From: Blastomussa wellsi
Lineage: Eukaryota > Cnidaria > Anthozoa > Scleractinia > Plerogyridae
Assembly (NCBI GenBank): GCA_947652115.1
Contig: OX393564.1
Location: 3,448,908 to 3,512,907 of the forward strand
Direction: 5' to 3'
DNA: 64,000 nt
The notes under the pieces are model-generated. The model ran no database searches. It worked only from the letters and a program-made list of their open reading frames with translations, and was not told the origin of the DNA. How positions within the stretch are numbered: the stretch's first letter is position 1; every line of letters begins with the position of its first letter. The position numbers and the translations under genes are program-made. Below, piece by piece: positions 36,501-47,300 of this stretch.

Positions 36501-39500
36501 TCTTGTCCATAATTTGGGTTTAGGTAACCATGGTTATCTTGTCCATAATTTGGGTTTAGGTAACCATGGTTATCTTGTCCATAATTTGGGTTTAGGTAAC
36601 CATGGTTATCTTGGCCATAATTTGGGTATAGGTAACCATGGTTATCTTGGCCATAATTTGGGTATAGGTAACCATGGTTATCTTGGCCATAATTTGCGTA
36701 TAGGTAACCATGGTTATCTTGTCCATAATTTGGGTATAGGTAACCATGGTTATCCTGGCCATAATTTGGGTATAGGTAACCATGGTTATCTTGGCCATAA
36801 TTTGGGTATAGGTAACCATGGTTATCTTGTCCATAATTTGGGTATAGGTAACCATGGTTATCTTGGCCATAATTTGGGTATAGGTAACCATGGTTATCTT
36901 GGCCATAATTTGGGTATAGGTAACCATGGTTATCTTGGCCATAATTTGGGTTTAGGTAACCATGGTTATCTTGTCCATAATTTGCGTATAGGTAACCATG
37001 GTTATCTTGGCCATAATTTGGGTATAGGTAACCATGGTTATCTTGTCCATAATTTGGGTTTAGGTAACCATGGTTATCCTGGCTATAATTTGGGTATAGG
37101 TAACCATGGTTATCTTGTCCATAATTTGGGTATAGGTAACCATGGTTATCTTGGCCATAATTTACGTATAGGTAACCATGGTTATCTTCTCCATAATTTG
37201 GGTATAGGTAACCATGGTTATCCTGGCGATGATTTGGGTATAGGTAACCATGGTTATCCTGGCCATAATTTGGGTATAGGTAACCATGGTTATCCTGGCC
37301 ATAATTTGGGTATAGGTAATCATGGTTATCTTGTCCATAATTTGGGTATAGGTAACCATTGTTATCTTGGCCATAATTTGCGTGTAGGTAACCATGGTTA
37401 TCTTGTCCATAATTTGGGTATAGGTAACCATGGTTATCTTGGCTATAATTTGGGTATAGGTAACCATGGTTATCTTGTCCATAATTTGGGTTTAGGTAAC
37501 CATGGTTATCTTGTCCATAATTTGGGTTTAGGTAACCATGGTTATCTTGTCCATAATTTGGGTTTAGGTAACCATGGTTATCTTGGCCATAATTTGGGTA
37601 TAGGTAACCATGGTTATCTTGGCCATAATTTGGGTATAGGTAACCATGGTTATCTTGTCCATAATTTGGGTTTAGGTAACCATGGTTATCCTGGCTATAA
37701 TTTGGGTATAGGTAACAATGGTTATCTTGTCCATAATTTGGGTATAGGTAACCATGGTTATCTTGGCCATAATTTACGTATAGGTAACCATGGTTATCTT
37801 CTCCATAATTTGGGTATAGGTAACCATGGTTATCCTGGCGATAATTTGGGTATAGGTAACCATGGTTATCCTGGCCATAATTTGGGTATAGGTAACCATG
37901 GTTATCTTGGCCATAATTTGGGTATAGGTAATCATGGTTATCTTTTCCATAATTTGGGTATAGGTAACCATTGTTATCTTGGCCATAATTTGCGTATAGG
38001 TAACCATGGTTATCTTGTCCATAATTTGGGTATAGGTAACCATGGTTATCCTGGCTATAATTTGGGTATAGGTAACCATGGTTATCTTGTCCATAATTTG
38101 GGTTTAGGTAACCATTGTTATCTTGTCCATAATTTGGGTTTAGGTAACCATGGTTATCTTGTCCATAATTTGGGTTTAGGTAACCATGGTTATCTTGGCC
38201 ATAATTTGGGTATAGGTAACCATGGTTATCTTGGCCATAATTTGGGTATAGGTAACCATGGTTATCTTGGCCATAATTTGCGTATAGGTAACCATGGTTA
38301 TCTTGTCCATAATTTGGGTATAGGTAACCATGGTTATCCTGGCCGTAATTTGGGTATAGGTAACCATGGTTATCTTGGCCATAATTTGGGTATAGGTAAC
38401 CATGGTTATCTTGTCCATAATTTGGGTATAGGTAACCATGGTTATCTTGGCCATAATTTGGGTATAGGTAACCATGGTTATCTTGGCTATAATTTGGGTA
38501 TAGGTAACCATGGTTATCTTGTCCATAATTTGGGTATAGGTAACCATGGTTATCTTGGCCATAATTTGGGTTTAGGTAACCATGGTTATCTTGTCCATAA
38601 TTTGGGTATAGGTAACCATGGTTATCTTGGCCATAATTTGGGTATAGGTAACCATGGTTGTCTTGTCCATAATTTGCGTATAGGTAACCATGGTTATCTT
38701 GGCCATAATTTGGGTATAGGTAACCATGGTTATCTTGTCCATAATTTGGGTATAGGTAACCATGGTCATCTTGGCCATAATTTGGGTATAGGTAACCATG
38801 GTTGTCTTGTCCATAATTTGCGTATAGGTAACCATGGTTATCTTGACCATAATTTGGGTATAGGTAACCATGGTTATCTTGTCCATAATTTGGGTTTAAG
38901 GAACCATGGTTATCTTGTCCATAATTTGGGTATAGGTAATCATGGTTATCTTGTCCATAATTTGGGTATAGGTAACCATGGTTATTTTGGCCATAATTTG
39001 GGTATAGGTAACCATGGTTATCTTGGCCATAATTTGGGTATAGGTAATCATGGTTATCTTGTCCATAATTTGGGTATAGGTAACCATGGTTATCTTGGCC
39101 ATAATTTGGGTATAGGTAACCATGGTTATCCTGGCCATAATTTGGGTTTAGGTAACCATGGTTATCTTGGCCATAATTTGGGTATAGGTAACCATGGTTA
39201 TCCTGGCCATAATTTGGGTATAGGTAAACATGGTTATCTTGTCCATAATTTGGGTATAGATAACCATGGTTATCTTGTCCATAATTTGGGTATAGGTAAC
39301 CATGGTTATCTTGGCCATAATTTGGGTTTAGGTAACCATGGTTATCTTGGCCATAATTTGGGTTTAGGTAACCATGGTTATCCTGGCCATAATTTGGGTA
39401 TAGGTAACCATGGTTATCTTGGCCATAATTTGGGTATAGGTAACCATGGTTATCTTGTCCATAATTTGGGTATAGGTAACCATGGTTATCTTGTCCATAA

Positions 39501-42074
39501 TTTGGGTATAGGTAACCATGGTTATCTTGGCCATAATTTGGGTTTAGGTAACCATCGTTATCCTGGCCATAATTTGGGTATAGGTAACCATGGTTATCTT
39601 GGCCATAATTTGGGTATAGGTAACCATGGTTATCTTGGCCATAATTTGGGTTTAGGTAACAATGGTTATCTTGGCCATAATTTGGGTATAGGTAACCATG
39701 GTTATCTTGGCCATAATTTGGGTATAGGTAATCATGGTTATCTTGGCCATAATTTGGGTATAGGTAACCATGGTTATCTTGGCCATAATTTGGGTATAGG
39801 TAACCATGGTTATCTTGGCCATAAATTTGGTATAGGTAACCATGGTTATCTTGGCCATAATTTGGGTATAGTTAACCATGGTTATCTTGGCCATAATTTG
39901 GGTATAGGTAACCATGGTTATCTTGGCCATAATTTGGGTATAGGTAACCATGGTTATCTTGTCCATAATTTGCGTATAGGGAACCATGGTTATCTTGGCC
40001 ATAATTTGGGTATAGGTAACCATGGTTATCTTGTCCATAATTTGGGTTTAGGTAACCATGGTTATCCTGGCTATAATTTGGGTATAGGTAACCATGGTTA
40101 TCTTGTCCATAATTTGGGTATAGGTAACCATGGTTATCTTGGCCATAATTTACGTATAGGTAACCATGGTTATCTTCTCCATAATTTGGGTATAGGTAAC
40201 CATGGTTATCCTGGCCATAATTTGGGTATAGGTAACCATGGTTATCCTGGCCATAATTTGGGTATAGGTAACCATGGTTATCTTGGCCATAATTTGGGTA
40301 TAGGTAATCATGGTTATCTTGTCCATAATTTGGGTATAGGTAACCATTGTTATCTTGGCCATAATTTGCGTATAGGTAACCATGGTTATCTTGTCCATAA
40401 TTTGGGTATAGGTAACCATGGTTATCCTGGCTATAATTTGGGTATAGGTAACCATGGTTATCCTGGCCATAATTCGGGTACAATAACCATCATGGTTGTC
40501 CTGGCAATAATTTGGGTGTAGGTAACCATGGTTATCTTGGCCATAATTTTTGTATAGGTAACCATGGTTGTCTTGGCCATAATTTGGGTAAAGGTAACCA
40601 TGGTTATTTTGGCCATAATTTGGGTATAGGTAACCATGGTTATCTTGGCCATAATTTGGATATGGGTAACCATGGTTATCTTGTCCATAATTTGGGTATA
40701 GGTAACCATGGTTATCCTGGCTATAATTTGGGTATAGGTAACCATGGTTATCCTGGCCATAATTCGGGTACAATAACCATCATGGTTGTCCTGGCAATAA
40801 TTTGGGTGTAGGTAACCATGGTTATCTTGGCCGTAATTTTTGTATAGGTAACCATGGTTGTCTTGGCCATAATTTGGGTAAAGGTAACCATGGTTATTTT
40901 GGCCATAATTTGGGTATAGGTAATCATGGTTATCTTGTCCATAATTTGGGTATAGGTAACCATTGTTATCTTGGCCATAATTTGGGTATAGGTAATCATG
41001 GTTATCTTGTCCATAATTTGGGTATAGGTAACCATTGTTATCTTGGCCATAATTTGCGTATAGGTAACCATGGTTATCTTGTCCATAATTTGGGTATAGG
41101 TAACCATGGTTATCCTGGCTATAATTTGGGTATTGGTAACCATGGTTATCCTGGCCATAATTCGGGTACAATAACCATCATGGTTGTCCTGGCAATAATT
41201 TGGGTGTAGGTAACCATGGTTATTTTGGCCATAATTTTTGTATAGGTAACCATGGTTGTCTTGGCCATAATTTGGGTAAAGGTAACCATGGTTATTTTGG
41301 CCATAATTTGGGTATAGGTAACCATGGTTATCTTGGCCATAATTTGGATATGGGTAACCATGGTTATCTTGTCCATAATTTGGGTATAGGTAACCATGGT
41401 TATCCTGGCTATAATTTGGGTATAGGTAACCATGGTTATCCTGGCCATAATTCGGGTACAATAACCATCATGGTTGTTCTGGCAATAATTTGGGTGTAGG
41501 TAACCATGGTTATCTTGGCCATAATTTTTGTATAGGTAACCATGGTTGTCTTGGCCATAATTTGGGTAAAGGTAACCATGGTTATTTTGGCCATAATTTG
41601 GGTATAGGTAACCATGGTTATCTTGGCCATAATTTGGATATGGGTAACCATGGTTATCTTGGCCATAATTTGGGTATAGTTTACCATGGTTATCTTGGCC
41701 ATAATTTGGGTTTAGGTAACCATGGTTATCTTGGCCATAATTTGGGTATAGGTAACCATGGTTATCTTGGCCATAATTTGGGTATAGGTAACCATGGTTA
41801 TCCTGGCCATAATTTGGGTATAGGTAACCATGGTTATCGTGGCCATAATTTGCGTTTTGGTAACCATGGTTATCTTGTCCATAATTTGGGTATAGGTAAC
41901 CATGGTTATCCTGGGTATAATTTGGGTATAGGTAACCATGGTTATCTTGGCCATAATTTGGGTTTAGGTAACCATGGTTATCTTGGCCATAATTTGGGTA
42001 TAGGTAACCATGGTTATTCTGGCCATAATTTGGGTATAGGTAACCATGGTTATCCTGGTCATAATTTGGGTATT
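30509..42074. repeat. 36-bp minisatellite, about 320 tandem copies (11.6 kb)
   Basis: One 36-bp unit is repeated head-to-tail without interruption. Each unit contains CCATGG inside the perfect 12-bp palindrome TAACCATGGTTA and a TTGG/TCCATAATTTG segment. Common single-base variants recur all along: GGCC/GTCC, GGGTATA/GGGTTTA/GCGTATA, CTTGG/CCTGG, AACC/AATC. Rare indels shift the frame, including a 24-bp-type loss near 31855 and +2 nt units near 40.48, 40.77, 41.17 and 41.47 kb. As 36 is divisible by 3, the plus strand reads as GNHGYLGHNLGI repeats (longest open stretch 36298-40521), and two minus frames are also open (YPNYGQDNHGYL and MAKITMVTYTQI). There is no spacer sequence, so it is not a CRISPR array. 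I call it satellite DNA, not a gene. Confidence 0.95.
40458..41510. repeat. higher-order repeat within the minisatellite (290/398-bp units)
   Basis: A distinctive junction (ATTCGGGTACAATAACC then ATCATGGTTGTCCTGGC) recurs at about 40471, 40761, 41159 and 41449, followed each time by the same series of variant monomers (TTTTTGTATAGG, TTGGGTAAAGG, GGTTATTTTGGCC). The spacings are 290, 398 and 290 bp; 398 is 290 plus three 36-bp monomers. 290 equals 8 x 36 + 2, so every unit shifts frame. Confidence 0.9.
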
Positions 42075-42404
42075 GATTTGGCTCGATTTCGGAAGGTTGT
42101 AAAATAGGAACTACTTGTCGGATTATAGCCTAATTGATATGGGCAAGAGACGATGTGGATGGATGTAGCAACTATCCTAGTTTTTATCTGTGCAAAATAC
42201 TGCATAAAAAAGCCTGGTTGAGAAATAACAAGTTTTCAAAAGTGGTACAACTGGCCAAATTTGGTTTTTTTTTGCAAAGGTGGGACCAATTCAATATTTT
42301 CAAAATCGGCTGGTTTCAAGACCCGACTTCGGAAGGCTATGAAATAGCAAATACGTGTCGGATGATAACCTAGTTAGTATGGATGGGCTCAGCAACTATC
42401 CTAG
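42067..42404. repeat. diverged direct duplication at the right edge of the minisatellite
   Basis: Sequence around 42085-42180 (CGGAAGG..., CTTGTCGGATTATAGCCTA, then GCAACTATCCTAG) recurs diverged at 42325-42404 (CGGAAGG..., CGTGTCGGATGATAACCTA, GCAACTATCCTAG). The offset is about 225-240 bp. Confidence 0.7.
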
Positions 42405-43122
42405 TTTAATTTAGTTTCTCAGCTGTAGACAGAAATACAATGACTTTTAAATCACCAAAATCAGATTTTGGCATTAAATTTCTTAGGAATTATGAGGGTT
42501 TTTAATATTTTGCTTCTACCAAAGCAAATACAGAATATGGTGCATTTTTCTTCCACATATCCAGTTTTCTCTTTTCTACATTTCACCGTTCTGTTCACAT
42601 TTTTCACTTTCAACAATTCTCCCTATGGGCAATGGGCCGTACAAGAATCTTAAAGGAAGCAGTGAACAGTTTTGGTAATTTTACTGAAAACGTAGTAATT
42701 TCGAATAACCCAATTGAATACGTCATCTCTTATACATGCATTGCATGCTGTTTATTTTTTTATACTGTTTTTTCTTACATCTTTTTGCAGCTTATGTTAC
42801 CTACAAATCTTTAGATATTAAACTGAAAGACGTAGCAAACACAGTAGTCTGTGATTTATGATTAAATCACTTATCATGGCAATAATTTTGTGAAGTTTCT
42901 TCTCATTATCTGAACCAAAGCACCAAACTTGACCTTCCACTGAGACAACTTGGTTCCTATACCAAAGGGAAAAAAGAAGGAACATCTTTTCTCAGCTAAT
43001 TTACTTCGTTTTCAAGGTAAAGGTCATCCTGTAAATTAATTCCAATTCCAGCATAACTGTAGATACACCTCTGTAGAATCTGGATAATACTTCATAGATT
43101 ACTTTCTACTCATCTTCAGACT
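42405..43122. other. intergenic, nothing recognised
   Basis: AT-rich, no supported gene or repeat. Confidence 0.4.
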
Positions 43123-43415
43123 GGTAAAGGTAAGTCTGCAGTCGGGCCTAGTGACCCATCAGGCCGGAGGGTATCCCGGTTTCTGTAGCCTGAAGCGACA
43201 GAGAGTATTTCTACTCCCCCCTGGATGGGATGCTAGTCCATCGCAGGGTTACCCCCCAGCAGTAAATTCGCCGGTACCCATTTATACACCTGGGTGAAGA
43301 GAGGCACTGTGAGAGTAGTGTCTTGCCCAAGAACACAACGCAGTGGCCCGGCCAGGACTCGAACCCGGACCGTCCGATCCAGAGTCCAGCGCACTTCAGA
43401 CTGGGCTGACGTCTA
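43123..43415 (-). mobile_element. tRNA-derived SINE with a conserved core domain
   Basis: On the minus strand it starts with a tRNA-like head with B box GGGTTCGAGTCCTGG. A strongly structured core follows (TTGTGTTCTTGGGCAAGACA, CACCCAGGTGTATAAATGGG, CCTGCGATGGACTAGCATCC), then a tail ending GCAGACTTACCTTTACC. I recognise this body as a SINE type widespread in cnidarians and other animals, possibly the Nin-DC class; the class name is from memory. The 72-codon frame on it is not a gene. Confidence 0.8.
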
Positions 43416-43683
43416 AATACTTGCCTCACGTTGAGATTAATTTAATTTGAATTTTGAAGTATTTTCTTTTAAAGCTTGTTTTCGATTATTGAAACTACAT
43501 GATACCATCTGAGGCTGTTCACAAGCATGCTGTAAATTTTGTTGCTCACCTTAAATATGGGGGAGACACAGACGATTACGGTAACGATTTAAAAATAATT
43601 CATTTGTTTATTAACAACGTCCTTGTCTTTAGCTAGATACCCGGGGTGTGCTCTGTCTACCAGTTCCATCTAGTCTTAAGTTT

Positions 43684-43941
43684 ATAGGGCGGTTTTTGCT
43701 TCAGTGTCGAAAGTAAGTCTACGCTTTCTTTTGTTTTGTATAACTTCGCTAAGCGATTGGTTTAAAAATCTGCCGCCAATTTTTCAACCAATCAAGAGTA
43801 AATCGAAAACCAATTCTGACTCACGCGCGCACGGATCCGCGTTTTGTGTCGGCTACGTGTAATTTCTTCGAGTTTTGATTGGTTTACTGGGTTGTCTCCG
43901 TCCTTTATGATTGGCCAAATAAAATTAAACTCGCTCTATTT
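43684..43941. mobile_element. MITE-like repeat, 3' flank of the LRR receptor gene
   Basis: Begins TATAGGGCGGTTTTTGCTTC and ends with an imperfect inverse (AATTAAACTCGCTCTATTTA). The interior contains GATTGGTTTACTGGGTTGTC and paired CCAAT-type words. It ends 14 bp before the stop codon side of the LRR gene's last exon, so it forms the start of the 3' UTR. Confidence 0.6.
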
Positions 43942-43954
43942 ACCTTAACTATCT

Positions 43955-44328
43955 TTACAAGTGTGTTTTCTCCATTGTAACGGAAAGTTTAAACATTTCC
44001 GTCTGATTCTGTTTGTGACATGCTTTCCTTTTGTACTCGGCGTCTTGGCAATTTTCCCTCTCCACAACCGTTTTAACCGCACCTTCTTGGTCAGCCCCTT
44101 CCAGATTAACATTTACAGCACCACTATCTTTTACGGCACCAATAACGGTAGGCGCATCCAGTTGGCCTGTTTGCAGCTGATCATTAACGACGTTACTTCC
44201 AGCCAAACCATGAATTTCACCTTGGAAGTTGTTGAGAGGCAGGAACAAAGCCAGACAGCAGGAAAAGGACCAATGTGGGTTTTTCAACCATTCCTTGAGG
44301 TATCGATAGAGCGTCACAGTGTACTGAG
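43955..44328 (-). CDS. last exon of the LRR/GCC2/multi-TM gene: cytoplasmic tail
   Basis: Starts at the acceptor GCTTTTAG|CT in phase 1 and continues the last membrane helix (AQYTVTLYRYLKEW). A juxtamembrane NPHWSFSCCLALFLPLN segment follows, then an acidic, hydrophilic tail to the stop at 43955. A nearby alternative acceptor (AGCTCAG) would break the phase. A plus-strand 123-codon frame on this exon is its shadow. Confidence 0.8.
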
Positions 44329-47300
44329 CTAAAAGCAACCAGTAAACAATTGTTTGACGTCATACTGTTGTCATAGTGACAGGTTTTTTTTTAAAATGTA
44401 ATACGTAATAAATTTGCGATGTGTACTTTATCTCTATGGAAAATTTCGTCTTGATGCTATGATCTAAACTATATTTAGAAAAGTAATTGCAAACATGTCT
44501 AGTTAAAAAGAAAACCATTTCCAGCCACCTCGAGCATGAAGCAATTGGTTTGTAACATCATAGGTGCATCGAAACTGGCGTTATAGCCGACTTTTTTTGG
44601 AGACCTTGGTTTTCAAAGCATCATTCGCCCAAGTGAATCGGTGATAGATATGCGCAGAAGCCTTGAAAATGATGGTTATTTCTTCCCGAACATTTAAAAA
44701 AGACTGTTATATAAAAAGGAAGATTTGACTAAATTTGTGCAGGCATAAAACTTATTGTCGCCACTTTTCTGATCGCCTTGGTTGAATGATCGACTGGTGA
44801 ATGACGTTTTGAAAAACCTGGATCTACACACACTACACTTGCGCAGTATTGGACTGCTACAGACTTAACCGTCAAATAGACGTCAGCTTGTTAGGGTGTG
44901 TCCTGTAATCGAATATAAAATTCTTCATCACATTGTCAAATTTGGTGTCGACTCACCAAGCGATAGCCGAGTGAGTCTGCACACAAATTTGACGATGTGA
45001 TGAAGAAATTCTTGGTCGATTACAGGACATAACCTAACAAGCTCACGTCTATTTGTTTTTTACTATAACAAAAAAAGCAAAAATGATTAAGCAAAGACTT
45101 GCTCTAACGAAGTAAAAGTGCGAGCGAACATGAAGTTATAAAAACGATTCCGAAACTTCAAACCACGTGACTCAAAACCAAAAGGTAGAAAGTTCAGTCC
45201 ACTCGTGCTGCTTCGGCAGAACACGGCAAAAATAGACGATCCCATTCTACGAGTTTCACGTCAAACTTTGGTGGTTTCTGTAGTAACATGATAGTGCGTG
45301 ATTACACAATACACGATAGGTATCACATGATTACTGTAAGCAGAGAGCACATGGTTAATATAGTGATTTGCAACTGTCATGGTTTCACTGTCTTCACTCG
45401 TGTCTTCGAATATAAAGAACTCTTCGGTTACCACAGTTTCCCTTCACAGATTAATTCAATCCGAATCCATATTCATCTTGAAAACGAATCGGCTGATTTC
45501 CCCTTTAAAGGAGTCCCTTTGGTTACAATTTGTTTATGCTTACTTCTGAGAACTAACAACGCAAAAAACTGTGAACAGATTGAGCGATTAAAGTTGTTGT
45601 TGAACGTTTTCAACGAGCGCGTGCGATGGCATCATACTACTGACGTCATTTTTTGTTTCGGTGCTTATTTCGACCGTGAATATTAGCCAATGACCGCGCG
45701 AGGATTTCTGCAGTTATGCTAAAAACTGAATTTGATTGCGCAGCTCTGCTAGCTATGTTATAGAAAAGGTTTACTACTTAAAGGTACGTATAGGAAATGA
45801 ATGTTTCGTAAATAGGCCCTTTGCACGACCCAGTCACATGGTACAAAATAACACGTCGCTGGTGAGTAAGTTACGCTCTGGGACATGAAGTCGCTTTGTT
45901 TTGGATGTCCCAGCGCGTAGCTTGCTCACCAGCAGGGTATTATTTTGTACCATGTGGCTGGGTCGTGCAAAGGGCCTATTAATAATAATCTAGTCGTCTC
46001 TAATGGATATTAAATGTTAGTGGCCAATTCGACAAGGCCCCTATCTTTGAGGGGCTTGTATCTTATCATAGACAAGTAGAAGTGTCATTTTCTCAATAAT
46101 ACACCGATAAGCGTACGGGCACCCTTGGACTTGGAGGGGATGAAACCTCCATGCCCGAGAAAATTACATAATTTCTGAATGTGTTAGCATAAACCGGTAT
46201 ACAACAGCCTAAAAATTGCCAATGCTGTTGTCCGAATCCTGATCGTTGTGCCCGAAAAATGTAGAAATTTTTCGAAACTAGGGGGGCTGCAGCCCCACCC
46301 CGGCCTCCCGGCACGTACGCCTATGAATACACCAGAATATCTGGACACCCCTTATCATCCGTAATAATTAAAGGGGTTTTATCGTCATAAATGAAGTCAA
46401 CTTTGGTAATGTATAAAATTGTCTTCAGTCAAACGAAACCTTGAAATATTAATTGTTTACCAAGGTAGCAACATATCAAAGATGTAACAATAAACTGAGA
46501 AGAAACAGGCTTGGAATTAAGAAGGATTGTAATTGACAAATTTGAAAAGTTTAGCTAAATTGTATCATTCGTGACAGAGCTCCATTAATTATAATAGGTT
46601 CAAGCTCGAAAAAAAGTGTTAGAAATGTTATCATACCAACAACTAGGCTGATCACTAAAGCGTTTGCTCCAAGTAACAAAATCTTGAATAAGACTGTGTC
46701 TATGTATGGGTCAGAGCTTGAACCTGCTATGTTCTCTGCTGGAATTCTACTCACGGCTCCAACAGCCAGGTTGACAACAGTAACGGCAAGGGACGTGAAC
46801 ATCAATCTATTCTCGAAGGCGTCTTTCATGGGGCGCATCCACGAGAACAGCATGCCATACATGCCGGCGATGACCAGTGTTAAACCAATATAAGATCTGC
46901 TCTCCTGTCCCACCAGAATAAGGACTGATGTAAGGATTACTTTACGGGACATTTCAACCAGTTCCCAATACCATGAACGAGGTTTATAGTTTTCAAACAG
47001 AAAGCGCAACCCTGTGATCATTTCTACGCTAGAGCACAGCTGGGCATCTCTTGGAGAAAATATTACTCGTACTTGTCTCCACAGGGTGACGAATGAGGCG
47101 ACAGGGAGGGCAATTACGTAGACAGTGGATATGTACGCCCCGATAAGGAAATGTTGGTATCTTGACCCTTGGCATTGTGTGCTGTAGTCTGCTTTCAGGT
47201 ATTTGTAACAGAACTCTTCATTTTCATCTCGGCAAAGCTTTTGGCAAGCAAAAGGTAGGACACTTGCTGTCTTGGAACACGTGCTTAGGTATGTCACGTA

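Noticed and set aside
30509..42074. CRISPR-like array (36-bp period)
   Set aside because: 36 bp is a typical CRISPR repeat length, but units are directly contiguous with no spacers, and the genome is eukaryotic.
30448..42107. Dozens of long open frames on both strands of the minisatellite as protein-coding genes
   Set aside because: They are consequences of a stop-free 36-bp monomer. They lack a distinct start or terminal exon, and variants are freely non-synonymous.
43211..43429. 72-codon open frame as a small gene
   Set aside because: It lies entirely on the tRNA-derived SINE body.
45288..45686. 132-codon plus-strand frame as a gene nested in the intron
   Set aside because: No recognisable domain, no splice or promoter support, AT-rich composition like the surrounding intron.
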